A DNA stretch of 64,000 bases from Dictyobacter arantiisoli (GTDB taxonomy: Bacteria > Chloroflexota > Ktedonobacteria > Ktedonobacterales > Ktedonobacteraceae), in NCBI RefSeq assembly GCF_008326305.1, contig NZ_BIXY01000021.1, positions 21,452-85,451 on the forward strand, read 5' to 3'. Position numbers and translations under genes: made by a program. The notes beneath the pieces were generated by a model. That model ran no database searches. It was not told the origin of the DNA and worked only from the letters and a program-made list of their open reading frames with translations. Below, piece by piece: positions 36,579-45,754 of the stretch. Positions within the stretch are counted from its first letter, which is position 1. Every line of letters begins with the position of its first letter.

Positions 36579-36626
36579 AAAAAAGAACCTTAGCACGTTG
36601 TAGTGCAGCGTGGAGGTTCTTTTTTG
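36579..36626. terminator. Terminator after the DJ-1/PfpI gene
   Basis: aaaaaagaacct at 36579-36590 pairs with aggttctttttt at 36614-36625; inner pairs gcacg / gtgc extend it. The A and T tails allow action in both directions. Confidence 0.8.
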
Positions 36627-36741
36627 TGCGTAAAAAATGTTCAGGACATTGTAAGGTGAGAGGGAAAGCCTGCAAGTTGGCTATCAGGCTCAAGCACCAT
36701 AATCGTGGTGATGTTCTTTAGTTTGTGAGAATTGTGCTGTT

Positions 36742-37353
36742 ATGGAAATAAATGATTCGCTGACCAGAAGATCCCGCAAGCGTAATATTATCGTCTTTAT
36801 TGTGACGAATGTGTTGATCGTTGGCCTGCTGGTGCTATTATGGACTCAACTTATGACTCCTAAAGTGGGTCTGACCCATTCACCGGATGAAAGTCTGGTG
36901 ACAGTCGGAGATCTGCCCAGCCCACTTCTGGGCAAGCCCGCCCCTGGCTTTGCTTTGCCTTTGTTGCAGGGGAATGGTCAGAAAGTGAGTCTCTCTGATT
37001 TTAAAGGCAAGCCGGTGCTCATTAATTTCTGGGCGTCGTGGTGCGATCCCTGTAATCTTGAGGCTCCTTTTTTGCAGAACAAGTGGCCGGGATTGCAGTC
37101 CAAAGGCATTGTGATGCTGGGTATTGATGGCGGTGAGATGGCCAGTGCCGGTCAGGCATTTTTGAAAAAGTATAACATTAGCTATACCAATGTCGCTGAT
37201 ACTATCGGGGGCAATACAAGTCTGGCCTATGGTGTTTCCCAGATGCCGGAGACGTTTTTTATTAATGCGGATGGCAAGGTTGTGGCGCGCTGGGCCGGGC
37301 CACTGGATGATACAAATCTGCAAAAAGAATTAGCCAAACTGCATATGAATTGA
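36742..37353 (+). CDS. resA: ResA/CcmG-like thiol-disulfide oxidoreductase
   Basis: 203 residues. One N-terminal anchor helix (about 16-36) and an extracytoplasmic thioredoxin fold with the active site WASWCDPCN near 100 and a cis-Pro region QMPETFFINADG. It would keep apocytochrome c cysteines reduced for heme attachment. It is the first gene of the ccm operon; the next gene starts 13 bp after its stop. RBS weak. Confidence 0.88.
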   Translation: MEINDSLTRRSRKRNIIVFIVTNVLIVGLLVLLWTQLMTPKVGLTHSPDESLVTVGDLPSPLLGKPAPGFALPLLQGNGQKVSLSDFKGKPVLINFWASWCDPCNLEAPFLQNKWPGLQSKGIVMLGIDGGEMASAGQAFLKKYNISYTNVADTIGGNTSLAYGVSQMPETFFINADGKVVARWAGPLDDTNLQKELAKLHMN

Positions 37354-37366
37354 GGCGAGCATCGCT

Positions 37367-37825
37367 ATGTGGGAAATTCGCTGGATCGTTCGTCTTATCC
37401 ATATTCTGGCCGCGAGTGTCTGGGTGGGTGGCAGTTTTATGTATCTGGCGGTGGTGATGCCAGCTCTGCGCCTGGGTGGACCCGCGCCAGCCGTGGCGGC
37501 GAAAGTGGCTGAACTCTTTAAGAAGATGGTCAATATATGCGTCGGGCTGTTATTATTCAGTGGTGCTTACCTGACGGTGGATCGTCTGACACAGACGCAA
37601 TTGGGTTTGAGCTATATCGTCGTCCTTGTGCTGAAAATAATTGGTGCTCTCGGCTTATTTGTCCTGGCCGTCTATCTCAGTCAGAGTAATATTCGGCGTT
37701 TGGCGAAGCGCAAGACGCGTCTCTCGCAGGCCTCTCCCCAACTGATGTTAGCCCTGGGCATTCTGGTATTTATATTTGGTGCATTGCTCAACGCTTTGTT
37801 TGAGAACACCCTTGCGCCACATTGA
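37367..37825 (+). CDS. CopD-like four-helix membrane protein
   Basis: 152 residues, four membrane helices. The start RLIHILAASVWVGGSFMYLAVV resembles the CopD/heme-binding helix with one conserved His; more helices at about 55-75, 82-105 and 122-143. In this place it may take part in heme or copper handling for cytochrome c maturation, but the sequence shows only the general family. Its end is 13 bp before ccmE. Confidence 0.65.
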   Translation: MWEIRWIVRLIHILAASVWVGGSFMYLAVVMPALRLGGPAPAVAAKVAELFKKMVNICVGLLLFSGAYLTVDRLTQTQLGLSYIVVLVLKIIGALGLFVLAVYLSQSNIRRLAKRKTRLSQASPQLMLALGILVFIFGALLNALFENTLAPH

Positions 37826-37838
37826 TGGAGGTCGTATT

Positions 37839-38303
37839 GTGCAGCCTGCTTTAGACGTTTTGGATGCTTCCAGAGAGGGGTTGAAGAGAACAGCACCGCC
37901 GCGCAAGCGTGTCCCGTTCAGCTTTATCCTGGCCGGAATCGCTATCCTGGGTGCCATTATCTATCTTGTCTATGCCAATACCCAGGCCAGCGCGGTCTAT
38001 TATTTGACGGTGCCAGAGCTGAAGCATTGTACCGATTGTGTTGCGCGCTCGGTGCGTGTGGCGGGTGTGGTACAGAACAACTCGGTGAAGCATACCAGTC
38101 AGGATCAGAGCATCTCGTTTACGATTACGGATAGCAATCAGACCTTGCCGGTCACTTACAGTGGAGTTGTGCCAGACATTTTTCGTGCTGGCGTTCAGGT
38201 CGTCGTGGAGGGTCACTATACTGGCAGTGGTGCGTTCCATGCTCAAACATTGTTAGCGAAGTGTCCATCGAAATTTCAGTCTGCGACTCCTACCGCAAAT
38301 TAA
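37839..38303 (+). CDS. ccmE: Heme chaperone CcmE, Cys-type variant
   Basis: 154 residues from a GTG at 37839 with GGAGGT 6 nt upstream; earlier starts lie in copD. One anchor helix (26-47) and an OB-fold domain (YLTVPEL, VRVAGVVQNNSVK, ISFTITDSNQTLPVTYSGVVPDIFRAGVQVVVEG). Where classic CcmE binds heme with HxxxY, this protein has C142-PSK-F146 (LLAKCPSKF), like the Cys-type CcmE of archaea and Desulfovibrio but with Phe in place of Tyr. An extra CTDC pair (64-67) lies near the start of the domain. It carries heme from CcmABCD to CcmFH. Confidence 0.88.
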   Translation: MQPALDVLDASREGLKRTAPPRKRVPFSFILAGIAILGAIIYLVYANTQASAVYYLTVPELKHCTDCVARSVRVAGVVQNNSVKHTSQDQSISFTITDSNQTLPVTYSGVVPDIFRAGVQVVVEGHYTGSGAFHAQTLLAKCPSKFQSATPTAN

Positions 38304-38312
38304 GGATTGACT

Positions 38313-40343
38313 GTGTACTTCTCAGATCTCGGCATTATTGCGCTTGTGTTAGCTTTAGGGTTTGCCATTTATACTGTTATCGCCTCGGTCGTGGGAGCGG
38401 TGCGTTCCGTGCCTCAACTGGTGGTGAGCGCGAAGCGCGGCCTGCTGGCAGTCACCTTTTTCTTTGTGCTGGCAGCCATAGCATTAATCGTGTCTTTCCT
38501 GACGCATGATTTTGGCGTCAACTATGTGGCTCAGCATTCCGATCTCTCGATGCCCTGGTATTTTGTGACTGCGGCTTTTTATGGCGGTCAAGAAGGATCT
38601 CTGCTCTACTGGGCCCTGATGCTTTCGATCTTCTCGGCCATCTTTGTGTTTACCTCCAAACGTGCGCCAGCCGCGCTGGTGCCCTATGTGATGGCGACCT
38701 TGATGGCAATTGAAATCTTCTTCCTGATCGTGCTGACGGTCATCTCAAATCCTTTTACGCGTTCAACAGTTGCGCCCCACGATGGCGCGGGCCTGAATCC
38801 ATTGTTGATGGACCCCGGCATGCTAGTGCATCCTCCTACCTTGCTGATGGGCTACATGAGTTTTTCGGTGCCCTTTGCATTCGCCGTGGCCGCTCTGATT
38901 ACGGGTCAGTTGAATGCCGAGTGGTTGCGCTCGATACGCCGCTGGATGCTGGCTTCATGGATGTTACAGACGGCTGGCCTCTTGCTGGGTGCCTGGTGGG
39001 CCTATCATGTATTGGGCTGGGGCGGCTATTGGAGCTGGGACCCCGTGGAGAATGCGGCGCTTTTACCCTGGCTGACGGCGGGCGCGTTCTTGCATTCCAC
39101 GATGGTGCAGGAGCGTCGAGGCATGTTGAAGGTCTGGAACCTCTTTCTGGTGATTACCTCCTTTGCCCTCTCCATTTTTGGCACCTTTGAGGTGCGTAGC
39201 GGACTGATTAGTTCGGTCCACTCGTTTGCCTATTCTGCTATCGGTAGCTATTTCCTGGTCTTTTTGATCATTGTGGTGGTCTTTTCCAGTGCCCTGTTTC
39301 TATTCCGTCTGCCGCACTTACGTCCTGAGCAGACATTTGATTCGGTGGTATCGCGTGAGGGTGTCTTCTTACTGAATAACTTTTTGCTGGTCGGTATCAC
39401 CTTTGCCGTTCTGTGGGGAACGCTGTTCCCATTGATTTCGGAGGCTTTCCAGGGACAGACAATGACGATGGGTCCTCCCTTTTATGATCAGGTGGTGGGT
39501 CCGTTGGCGGTAGTGCTGATCCTGGCGATGGGTATTGGTCCTCTGCTTGGCTGGCGGCGTACTTCCGCGCAGGCGCTGTGGCGCAACGCCAGTGTCCCTG
39601 CTATCGCGGCGGCTGTCTGTGCGGTTCTGCTGCCAGTGCTGGGGATTACGGATGTGGTGGCCAATATTGGCTTCTCGGTCTGTGCTTTTACGGCTGGAGC
39701 AATCTTCTATGAACTCTGGCGTGGAGCGCGCGTACGTCATAGCCATGGTGAGCCATATGGCATGGCGGTATTTATGCTCTTTAAGCGTTACCGTCAGCGT
39801 TATGGTGGCTATGTGGTACATCTGGGCATGATCTTATTAGTCGCGGGTATTATTGGTTCGCAGTTCTTCCAGCAGGAGAAGGACGCTGACCTGCATCCCG
39901 GACAAGATATGTCGGTGGGTGGCTATACCTTCACCTATCTTGGCAATATCGATGCTAAGGATACGGATCGTGAGACGGTCTCTTCACAGGTACAGATCTG
40001 GCACGATGGTAAGCTGATTCAATATGTTTATCCGGGTCGTATTACCTATAGCAGTTATCCCACGCAGCCAACCAGTGCGATTGTGATCAATACCTATGGG
40101 GTCACAGATGTCTATATCTATCTGGCGGATTGGCAGGGGGCATCGCAGGCCAAGTTGAGTGTCTTTATTAATCCGCTGGTATCCTGGGTCTGGGCAGGTG
40201 GCGTCTTGATGCTGCTGGGAGGATTCCTGTGCTGGTGGCCGACGCGTCGCCGGGCGGTGTCCGCTGTCCGAGCACCTCAATCGACTGCAGTGCCGGAGGC
40301 GTCCAGTTCATCCAGTGTGCCTGATGGAGGTGTGATCGCATGA
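38313..40343 (+). CDS. ccmF: Heme lyase CcmF
   Basis: 676 residues from a GTG at 38313: AAGGA lies 6 nt before it, and the TTG at 38307 has no room for an RBS. About 14-15 membrane helices. The WWD heme-handling domain is at about 230-250 (GWGGYWSWDPVENAALLPW) and conserved periplasmic His residues flank it. CcmF attaches heme to apocytochrome c together with CcmH. It begins 9 bp after ccmE and overlaps ccmH by 4 bp. Confidence 0.95.
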   Translation: MYFSDLGIIALVLALGFAIYTVIASVVGAVRSVPQLVVSAKRGLLAVTFFFVLAAIALIVSFLTHDFGVNYVAQHSDLSMPWYFVTAAFYGGQEGSLLYWALMLSIFSAIFVFTSKRAPAALVPYVMATLMAIEIFFLIVLTVISNPFTRSTVAPHDGAGLNPLLMDPGMLVHPPTLLMGYMSFSVPFAFAVAALITGQLNAEWLRSIRRWMLASWMLQTAGLLLGAWWAYHVLGWGGYWSWDPVENAALLPWLTAGAFLHSTMVQERRGMLKVWNLFLVITSFALSIFGTFEVRSGLISSVHSFAYSAIGSYFLVFLIIVVVFSSALFLFRLPHLRPEQTFDSVVSREGVFLLNNFLLVGITFAVLWGTLFPLISEAFQGQTMTMGPPFYDQVVGPLAVVLILAMGIGPLLGWRRTSAQALWRNASVPAIAAAVCAVLLPVLGITDVVANIGFSVCAFTAGAIFYELWRGARVRHSHGEPYGMAVFMLFKRYRQRYGGYVVHLGMILLVAGIIGSQFFQQEKDADLHPGQDMSVGGYTFTYLGNIDAKDTDRETVSSQVQIWHDGKLIQYVYPGRITYSSYPTQPTSAIVINTYGVTDVYIYLADWQGASQAKLSVFINPLVSWVWAGGVLMLLGGFLCWWPTRRRAVSAVRAPQSTAVPEASSSSSVPDGGVIA

Positions 40344-40948
40344 GCAGTATCTCTCGCGTCGCGCCTGCTCCCAGGCAACAGCGCTCACTCTATCTCTTGC
40401 TGGCGATTGTGGCCTTTATTGCCGCAGTCTGGTTCTGGCTCTATTTTGCCGTACCAAAGCAGCAAACGCTGGACCAGCATGTGCGCAGCATCGCTTCGCA
40501 GTTGCGCTGTCCCGTCTGTCAGGGCGAATCTGTTGCGGATGCTCCGCCACTGATTGCTCAGCAGATGCGGGCATATATTCGTCAGGAAATTCAGGCTGGT
40601 GCATCCGATCAACAGATTATCCAGTATCTGTCCAGTCGCTATGGTTCAAACATCGTCTGGGTGCCGCAGTGGCAAGGCTTTACCCTGTTAGCCTGGATCG
40701 TGCCGATGCTTTTGTTGCTGGCTGGCCTGATCTTTCTTACACTGGTCGTGCGAGACTGGCAAAACAGTGCCCTGCTGGCACGTGGACAGCCTGTTAGTAA
40801 CATACGGACCGCCGATGCCACCGCGCTGGTAGAAGGATCTTTCCTCTCAGATGAAGATGCTGAGTTGGAGCGCTATCGTGTACAACTAGAACAAGAAATT
40901 GCCGCCGCTGACCCGCTCTTCAGGCGGACGAAAATGGAGGCTGACTGA
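40340..40948 (+). CDS. ccmH: Cytochrome c maturation protein CcmH
   Basis: 202 residues, ATG overlapping the ccmF stop (ATGA). N-terminal helix (about 16-36), then the redox domain with LRCPVCQGES (LRCxxC) and SNIVWVPQWQGF, and a second helix (about 117-135). It reduces or holds the apocytochrome c cysteines. The C-terminal 60 residues are a polar cytoplasmic or helical tail longer than in short CcmH. Confidence 0.93.
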   Translation: MSSISRVAPAPRQQRSLYLLLAIVAFIAAVWFWLYFAVPKQQTLDQHVRSIASQLRCPVCQGESVADAPPLIAQQMRAYIRQEIQAGASDQQIIQYLSSRYGSNIVWVPQWQGFTLLAWIVPMLLLLAGLIFLTLVVRDWQNSALLARGQPVSNIRTADATALVEGSFLSDEDAELERYRVQLEQEIAAADPLFRRTKMEAD

Positions 40949-41334
40949 TGGCGCTCGCTATTGCATTTATTCTGGGTTTGTTCGCTCTCGCTTTTGTACT
41001 CTATCCACTGGTAAGACGTTCTCGGAGTGAGGATGCATCCTCTGAGCCGTCCGTACCATCGCAGTCGCAAGAGCAGATAGCGGCAGGGCATGAAGACGCG
41101 CTGGAACTGATTGAGCGTGAGCAATCCGCCCGGGCGGCAATCCAGGAAGTTGAATTGGACTATCAGCTCGGCAATATAGATGAGCCAGATTATCGCTCTT
41201 TGCGTGAACGCTATATGCGACGGGCGTTGACCGCCCTGAAATCCCGCTACGAGCGTGAAGAAGAAATTGATGATGAGATAGAAGAACAGCTACAGAAGTT
41301 AAAGGAGTCCTATGAGAAAACTAAGCAAGGCTAG
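40948..41334 (+). CDS. CcmI-like membrane protein with SHOCT-like end
   Basis: 128 residues. An N-terminal helix (1-22) and a charged helical tail; ELDYQLGNIDEPDYRSLRERY near 75-95 resembles a SHOCT/CcmI segment. It starts one base inside the ccmH stop (TGATG), so it is translationally coupled. The position after ccmH is that of ccmI in other genomes, where CcmI holds the apocytochrome, but there is no TPR domain here. Confidence 0.7.
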   Translation: MALAIAFILGLFALAFVLYPLVRRSRSEDASSEPSVPSQSQEQIAAGHEDALELIEREQSARAAIQEVELDYQLGNIDEPDYRSLRERYMRRALTALKSRYEREEEIDDEIEEQLQKLKESYEKTKQG

Positions 41335-42571
41335 TATCCTTAGCACTCTGCTGCTGGTTCTGGTGTTCTTCATCTGGCAGGCGTCTCCTGCGCGTGCGGC
41401 TTCAGCCGAAAAGAACGGGCGTATCTCTGGCGTTGTGGTAGATGGTAGTAACAAGCAAGCACCACTAGTGGATCAATCTGTCACCTTGCAGATGGCGCAG
41501 AATAATGCCAGCCACGATGTAAGCACCGTCAAGACGGACAAGACCGGGAAGTTCACATTTCCAACGGTCGATACTGACCAGACTATCACCTATGTGATCT
41601 ATACGCAGTATCAGGGCGCGCAATATGTGAGCAATGCAATCAATTTTGGCAATAGCACTGCGAAGGCCGTCACCGTCCAGGTTTATGAAGCGACGCAGCA
41701 GATGCAGAATATCGCCATTGTGCAGTCCAATGTATTGGTGCGCAATCCTGATCCCGCTAAAGGAATCATCACGATATCGCAAGCCTTCTCCTTCCAGAAC
41801 TTAAATCCCAAAACATTTGTGGGTTCATTAAATGCCAGCAAAGGTAAGCCAGACGCTCTCTTCTTTTCCTTGCCTGCTGGTGTGCGCAACATCACATTGG
41901 GCGCGGGCTTCGCAGGCTATCAGGTATTGCAGATCGACAAAGGCTTTGCCACCAATGCGGCGCTCTTACCGGGCAGCAATGACTTCTCCTTCTCGTATGA
42001 GCTTCCCTACACACAATCCAACTATAATCTGAGCTATCAGACGCAATATCCCACGGTCGCGCTCTCCTTCTTGATCGATCCAAATATTCACGCCAGTTCA
42101 GCACAACTGACTTCGGCTGGTATCGTAAATGCTAATAACCAGGAATATCATGCCTATAAAGCCACCACGCTATTGCCTGCGCAGTCGACTATCACTATCG
42201 CTTTGTCGGGTCTGGCGGTGGCTCGAAGCACCAATGGCTCGCTGGCCTGGAACGCTGGTAGCATCTGGCTGATTGTTGGCATCCTGGTCCTGGCTGCGAT
42301 TATTGTCATGACCTGGTTTTTATACCGCGCACGCCGTCATCGGGTAGGTCTACAATCCCGGGCTGCGAAGACCTCGGCTGGTAAGGGCGAAAAAGATATC
42401 GCGCCAGCGGAGACTCTTGATCCACAGCAAAAGCTCTTGCAGACGTTATTGGCTCTGGATCAGGATTATGCAGCGGGTAAGCTGAATAAAGCTACCTATG
42501 AGGAGAAGCGTAATAAAACCAAGGCACGCCTGCGAAGCTTGAAGAGCGAAAAAGAAAGCGTACGGCGATGA
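41312..42571 (+). CDS. Exported carboxypeptidase-regulatory-like protein, membrane-anchored
   Basis: 419 residues overlapping the previous gene by 23 bp. A signal peptide (LLVLVFFIWQASPARA) leads to a beta-rich domain with a carboxypeptidase regulatory-like fold (GRISGVVVDGSN, TDKTGKFTFPTV) and a second beta domain, a membrane helix at about 310-332, then a charged tail ending in LDQDYAAGKLNKATYEEKR, which matches the end of the neighbouring 128-residue protein. Its function is unknown; it sits inside the ccm operon between ccmH and ccmA. Confidence 0.72.
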   Translation: MRKLSKASILSTLLLVLVFFIWQASPARAASAEKNGRISGVVVDGSNKQAPLVDQSVTLQMAQNNASHDVSTVKTDKTGKFTFPTVDTDQTITYVIYTQYQGAQYVSNAINFGNSTAKAVTVQVYEATQQMQNIAIVQSNVLVRNPDPAKGIITISQAFSFQNLNPKTFVGSLNASKGKPDALFFSLPAGVRNITLGAGFAGYQVLQIDKGFATNAALLPGSNDFSFSYELPYTQSNYNLSYQTQYPTVALSFLIDPNIHASSAQLTSAGIVNANNQEYHAYKATTLLPAQSTITIALSGLAVARSTNGSLAWNAGSIWLIVGILVLAAIIVMTWFLYRARRHRVGLQSRAAKTSAGKGEKDIAPAETLDPQQKLLQTLLALDQDYAAGKLNKATYEEKRNKTKARLRSLKSEKESVRR

Positions 42572-43338
42572 GTAAGCTTGCTGATCAAGGCTCACTACTA
42601 CCAGCGAACACTGAGAGCGCGGATGTGCAGGCTATTGAGGTACATAATCTTAAAAAGAGCTATGCATTCAAGCCGGTACTACGCAATTTATCGTTGACCC
42701 TGCCACATGGACAGCGTATGGCATTACTGGGTGCCAATGGAACTGGCAAAACAACGCTCTTGCGTATCCTGGTTGGCCTGAGCAAGGCTGGCTCCGGGAC
42801 CGTGGCTATTAATGGATGGGATAGTCGTTATGCGTTGCAAGAAATTCGGCAGAGTATTGGTTTTGTGGCGCACCAGCCCTATCTGTATGAAGAACTGACG
42901 GTACTGGAGAACCTGTTGTTCTTTGGACAACTTTACGCGGTACCCCGGGCGCGTGAGCGCGCTATGGTGTTGTTGGAGCGGGTAGGGATGGCCAGGCGTG
43001 TTAATGAGCGCGTACGGGCGCTCTCGCGTGGACAGGTACAACGTGTGGCCTGGGCAAGGGCATTATTACATCAGCCGTCGCTCTTGCTGCTGGATGAGCC
43101 AGAGACTGGTCTGGATCAGGACGGTAGCGTTTTGATTGATACCTTGCTGGCAGAGTATGCCGCGCATGGCGGTAGTATTCTTTTCACGACCCATCAGCTA
43201 GAGCGGGCGCTGGCTTTGAGCGATCAGGTGGTGATTATCAATGGTGGTAAGGTCGTTTACCAGCATGAGACCGTAGACCTGACGCTGACCGACTTGCGAC
43301 AGACCTATCAGGGGATCTATGGAGGGAAACAGGTATGA
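42568..43338 (+). CDS. ccmA: Heme exporter ATPase CcmA
   Basis: 256 residues, overlapping its neighbours by 4 bp at both ends. An ABC ATPase with Walker A GANGTGKTT, signature LSRGQVQRVAWARALL, Walker B LLLLDEPETGLD and an H-loop in FTTHQLE. With CcmB it releases heme-loaded CcmE from CcmC. The neighbours ccmB and ccmC support CcmA over a general ABC protein. Confidence 0.92.
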   Translation: MSKLADQGSLLPANTESADVQAIEVHNLKKSYAFKPVLRNLSLTLPHGQRMALLGANGTGKTTLLRILVGLSKAGSGTVAINGWDSRYALQEIRQSIGFVAHQPYLYEELTVLENLLFFGQLYAVPRARERAMVLLERVGMARRVNERVRALSRGQVQRVAWARALLHQPSLLLLDEPETGLDQDGSVLIDTLLAEYAAHGGSILFTTHQLERALALSDQVVIINGGKVVYQHETVDLTLTDLRQTYQGIYGGKQV

Positions 43339-44024
43339 GGATGACACGTGTGTTTTGTCTCCAGATCTGGGCGATCCTCTGGAAAGATATTCGCTATGAG
43401 TTGCGCAGCAAACAGACCTGGTTGGGGATGGGCATGTTTGCCTTGCTGGTCCTGGTCATTTTTAATTTTACCTTTGATCTCCATCCTGATACCGTGGCTG
43501 CGATTGCTCCCGGAGCGCTCTGGGTGGCTTTTATCTTCGCCAGTTTGCTGGGATTGGGCCGGACCGTAGCAGCGGAACGCGAGCAAACATCGTTAGATCG
43601 TCTCTTGCTGACACCGGTGGATCGCAAAGCTATCTATCTTGCGAAACTACTGGGAAATTTGCTATTTATCGGAGTAGTAGAAATTGTAGCCCTGCCGGTT
43701 TTCGCCATCTTATTCAATCTGCCGATCTGGCAAGGCTCGACATTGTTGACATTGATTCTGATTGTCATCCTCGGAGCGTTAGGGATCGCCTCGGTGGGGA
43801 CACTCTTTTCGGTGCTGGCAGCGGCAACGCAGGCTCGGGAACTGTTATTACCGATCCTTGTGTTTCCGTTAGTTGTTCCGGTAGTTATCAGCGCGGTACG
43901 TGCCACTTCTGTCGTGTTGGTACCGTCTGTCAACGAACCACCCTGGCTCAGTTTGTTGCTGGCTTTCGATGTGATTTTTCTCAGCGCCTCAACGCTGTTA
44001 TTCCAATATGTGATTGAAGATTAA
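43335..44024 (+). CDS. ccmB: Heme exporter membrane subunit CcmB
   Basis: 229 residues, six membrane helices. It opens with QIWAILWKDIRYELRSKQTW, the cytoplasmic start typical of CcmB, and keeps AAEREQTSLDRLLLTPVDRKAIYLAK in the first cytoplasmic loop. Overlaps ccmA by 4 bp. Confidence 0.92.
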   Translation: MRMTRVFCLQIWAILWKDIRYELRSKQTWLGMGMFALLVLVIFNFTFDLHPDTVAAIAPGALWVAFIFASLLGLGRTVAAEREQTSLDRLLLTPVDRKAIYLAKLLGNLLFIGVVEIVALPVFAILFNLPIWQGSTLLTLILIVILGALGIASVGTLFSVLAAATQARELLLPILVFPLVVPVVISAVRATSVVLVPSVNEPPWLSLLLAFDVIFLSASTLLFQYVIED

Positions 44025-44091
44025 GCAGATCTATCAGGAGACTCATAGCACGCTTGTTCATATAGATTGGTTTCTTCAGGAGTGATTCTCT

Positions 44092-44835
44092 ATGGCTTTA
44101 GCGAAACAAATATCCCAAACCACAGATGGACATGTGGTGGGTGGGCAGAGACTGGCGCGACGGCGCTGGCCGTTGGTCTCAGTGATCCTGGGCGTGCTCA
44201 CCGCACTCACAATGTCTCTTTCCATCTGGCTGATTTTTGTATATACTCCCATTGACGCATTACAGGGAGAGACGCAACGCATTCTCTACTTCCACGTGCC
44301 GACCGCCTGGGCTGGTATGCTCTCATTTGTGATCATGGCCGGTCTGGGTATCATTTATCTATTCAAGCCTGATGAGCGACTGGATTGGCTGGCACGTGCC
44401 TCGGCGGAAGTCGGCGTCGTCTTTTTGACGATTACTTTGATTCTAGGCGCGACCTGGGGAAAACCGATCTGGGGTGCCTGGTGGGTCTGGGATGCACGCT
44501 TAACGGCAACCTTGATTTTATGGTTTATGTATGTTGGTTATCTTATGTTGCGTAGTTATATGGGCCGGACCGTGGAGAGTGCGCGCGGCGGAGCGGTGAT
44601 TGGAATTATTGGCGCGATTGATGTGCCGATCATCTATCTATCAGTAAATTGGTGGCGTGGACAGCATCCTGTGACCCAGATTGGTACACAGGGAGCTTTA
44701 CCTCCACAGGCTGTCCTGACGATTATGGTTGCGCTGGTAGCTTTTACCTTGCTCTATGCCTTTATGATGGTGCAGGCCTATCAACTTCAGCGTTTACAAA
44801 CGCTGGCACAGCGCTTACGTATTCAAGTCGAGTAA
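44092..44835 (+). CDS. ccmC: Heme-handling protein CcmC
   Basis: 247 residues, six membrane helices. The WWD-type motif WGAWWVWDARLTATLILW lies near 125 and conserved His residues are in YFHVPTAWAGM and the following loop. It loads heme on CcmE. AGGAG precedes the ATG; ccmB ends 67 bp earlier. Confidence 0.95.
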   Translation: MALAKQISQTTDGHVVGGQRLARRRWPLVSVILGVLTALTMSLSIWLIFVYTPIDALQGETQRILYFHVPTAWAGMLSFVIMAGLGIIYLFKPDERLDWLARASAEVGVVFLTITLILGATWGKPIWGAWWVWDARLTATLILWFMYVGYLMLRSYMGRTVESARGGAVIGIIGAIDVPIIYLSVNWWRGQHPVTQIGTQGALPPQAVLTIMVALVAFTLLYAFMMVQAYQLQRLQTLAQRLRIQVE

Positions 44836-44855
44836 TAAAAAGAAGGATAGACAGA

Positions 44856-45008
44856 ATGCAAACATATCTGATTGCTGCGTATATTATTGCCTGGTTGGGC
44901 GTCTGCATCTATCTTGTTGTGCTGGCGATGCGGATGCGCGGTGTACGAACCGAGTTGGCTGCCGTCGCAGAGCTGGTTCGTGAACAACTGGAACAAAAGG
45001 AGCAATAG
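44856..45008 (+). CDS. ccmD: Small membrane protein CcmD
   Basis: 50 residues; AGAAGGA precedes the ATG. One membrane helix (YLIAAYIIAWLGVCIYLVVLA) followed by a charged helix (RGVRTELAAVAELVREQLEQ). CcmD is a small partner of CcmC, recognised mainly by its size, topology and position. Ends one base before the next gene. Confidence 0.8.
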   Translation: MQTYLIAAYIIAWLGVCIYLVVLAMRMRGVRTELAAVAELVREQLEQKEQ

Positions 45009-45009
45009 T

Positions 45010-45516
45010 ATGGCTGTCAAAGGGAAGCAGATAGCTTCTACAGCGGCAATTGCCGCCAGCAAGCCGAGGAACAAAACAGAATCCCACCGCCTCTGGTCGG
45101 TGTTGTTAGGTGATGCGCTGGTATTTATCATTTTCGCGGTGATTGGTCGTCAGAGCCACGGCGAGGATACTGGTCTGACGGCGGCTCTACGGGTGATATG
45201 GACCGCGTTGCCGTTCGCCCTGGCCTGGTTTCTGATCGCTCCTTTTATGGGGGCTTTTCGACGTGAGTTGATGATCGAGCCTCGTCCTATGGCGAAGAAG
45301 ACCGCTCTGGCCTGGGTTGCAGCGTGGCCTGTTGGTGTTTTTCTCCATTTCGTGTTTGAGCAGCATGTGCCCACGGTCAGCACAACCGTCTCTTTCGGAT
45401 TGGTAACGCTCCTTTCCAATCTGGTACTGCTTTTTGTCTGGCGTATTCCATTTGTTTTTACCAATCGTGCAAAAGAGCAGCAAGGGCCAGTTTCATATAA
45501 AAGAAAGAAAAAGTAA
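45010..45516 (+). CDS. DUF3054-family membrane protein
   Basis: 168 residues from the ATG at 45010, directly after ccmD; the longer frame covers ccmD. Four membrane helices; LLGDALVFIIFAVIGRQSHGE matches the start of DUF3054 proteins, as do the following helices. Basic tail (KRKKK). Probably the last gene of the ccm operon. Function unknown. Confidence 0.78.
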   Translation: MAVKGKQIASTAAIAASKPRNKTESHRLWSVLLGDALVFIIFAVIGRQSHGEDTGLTAALRVIWTALPFALAWFLIAPFMGAFRRELMIEPRPMAKKTALAWVAAWPVGVFLHFVFEQHVPTVSTTVSFGLVTLLSNLVLLFVWRIPFVFTNRAKEQQGPVSYKRKKK

Positions 45517-45534
45517 GTTTTTCCCACTCTGGCA

Positions 45535-45543
45535 TGCTATAAT
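45535..45543 (+). promoter_or_regulatory. Extended -10 promoter of the first DUF4097-like gene
   Basis: TGCTATAAT, 210 bp before the ATG at 45755. No clear -35. Confidence 0.5.
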
Positions 45544-45754
45544 GTTGGTAGAATATCTGTCATGCTCTGTTGAGCATAGAGGTAGACATTGATGCTTCAG
45601 AGTGGGGATTTTTGCGTCCTATAGCCATTTTAATATGTGAGGGCATGTCTCTATGTAACCTGTGAGTGTCGTGATAAGGATAGTGTTCTCTCTATAATGC
45701 TTGTTGATGTGGATATGTAAGACAGTAGAGATGTTGTAGAAGGTGGGGTTGATT

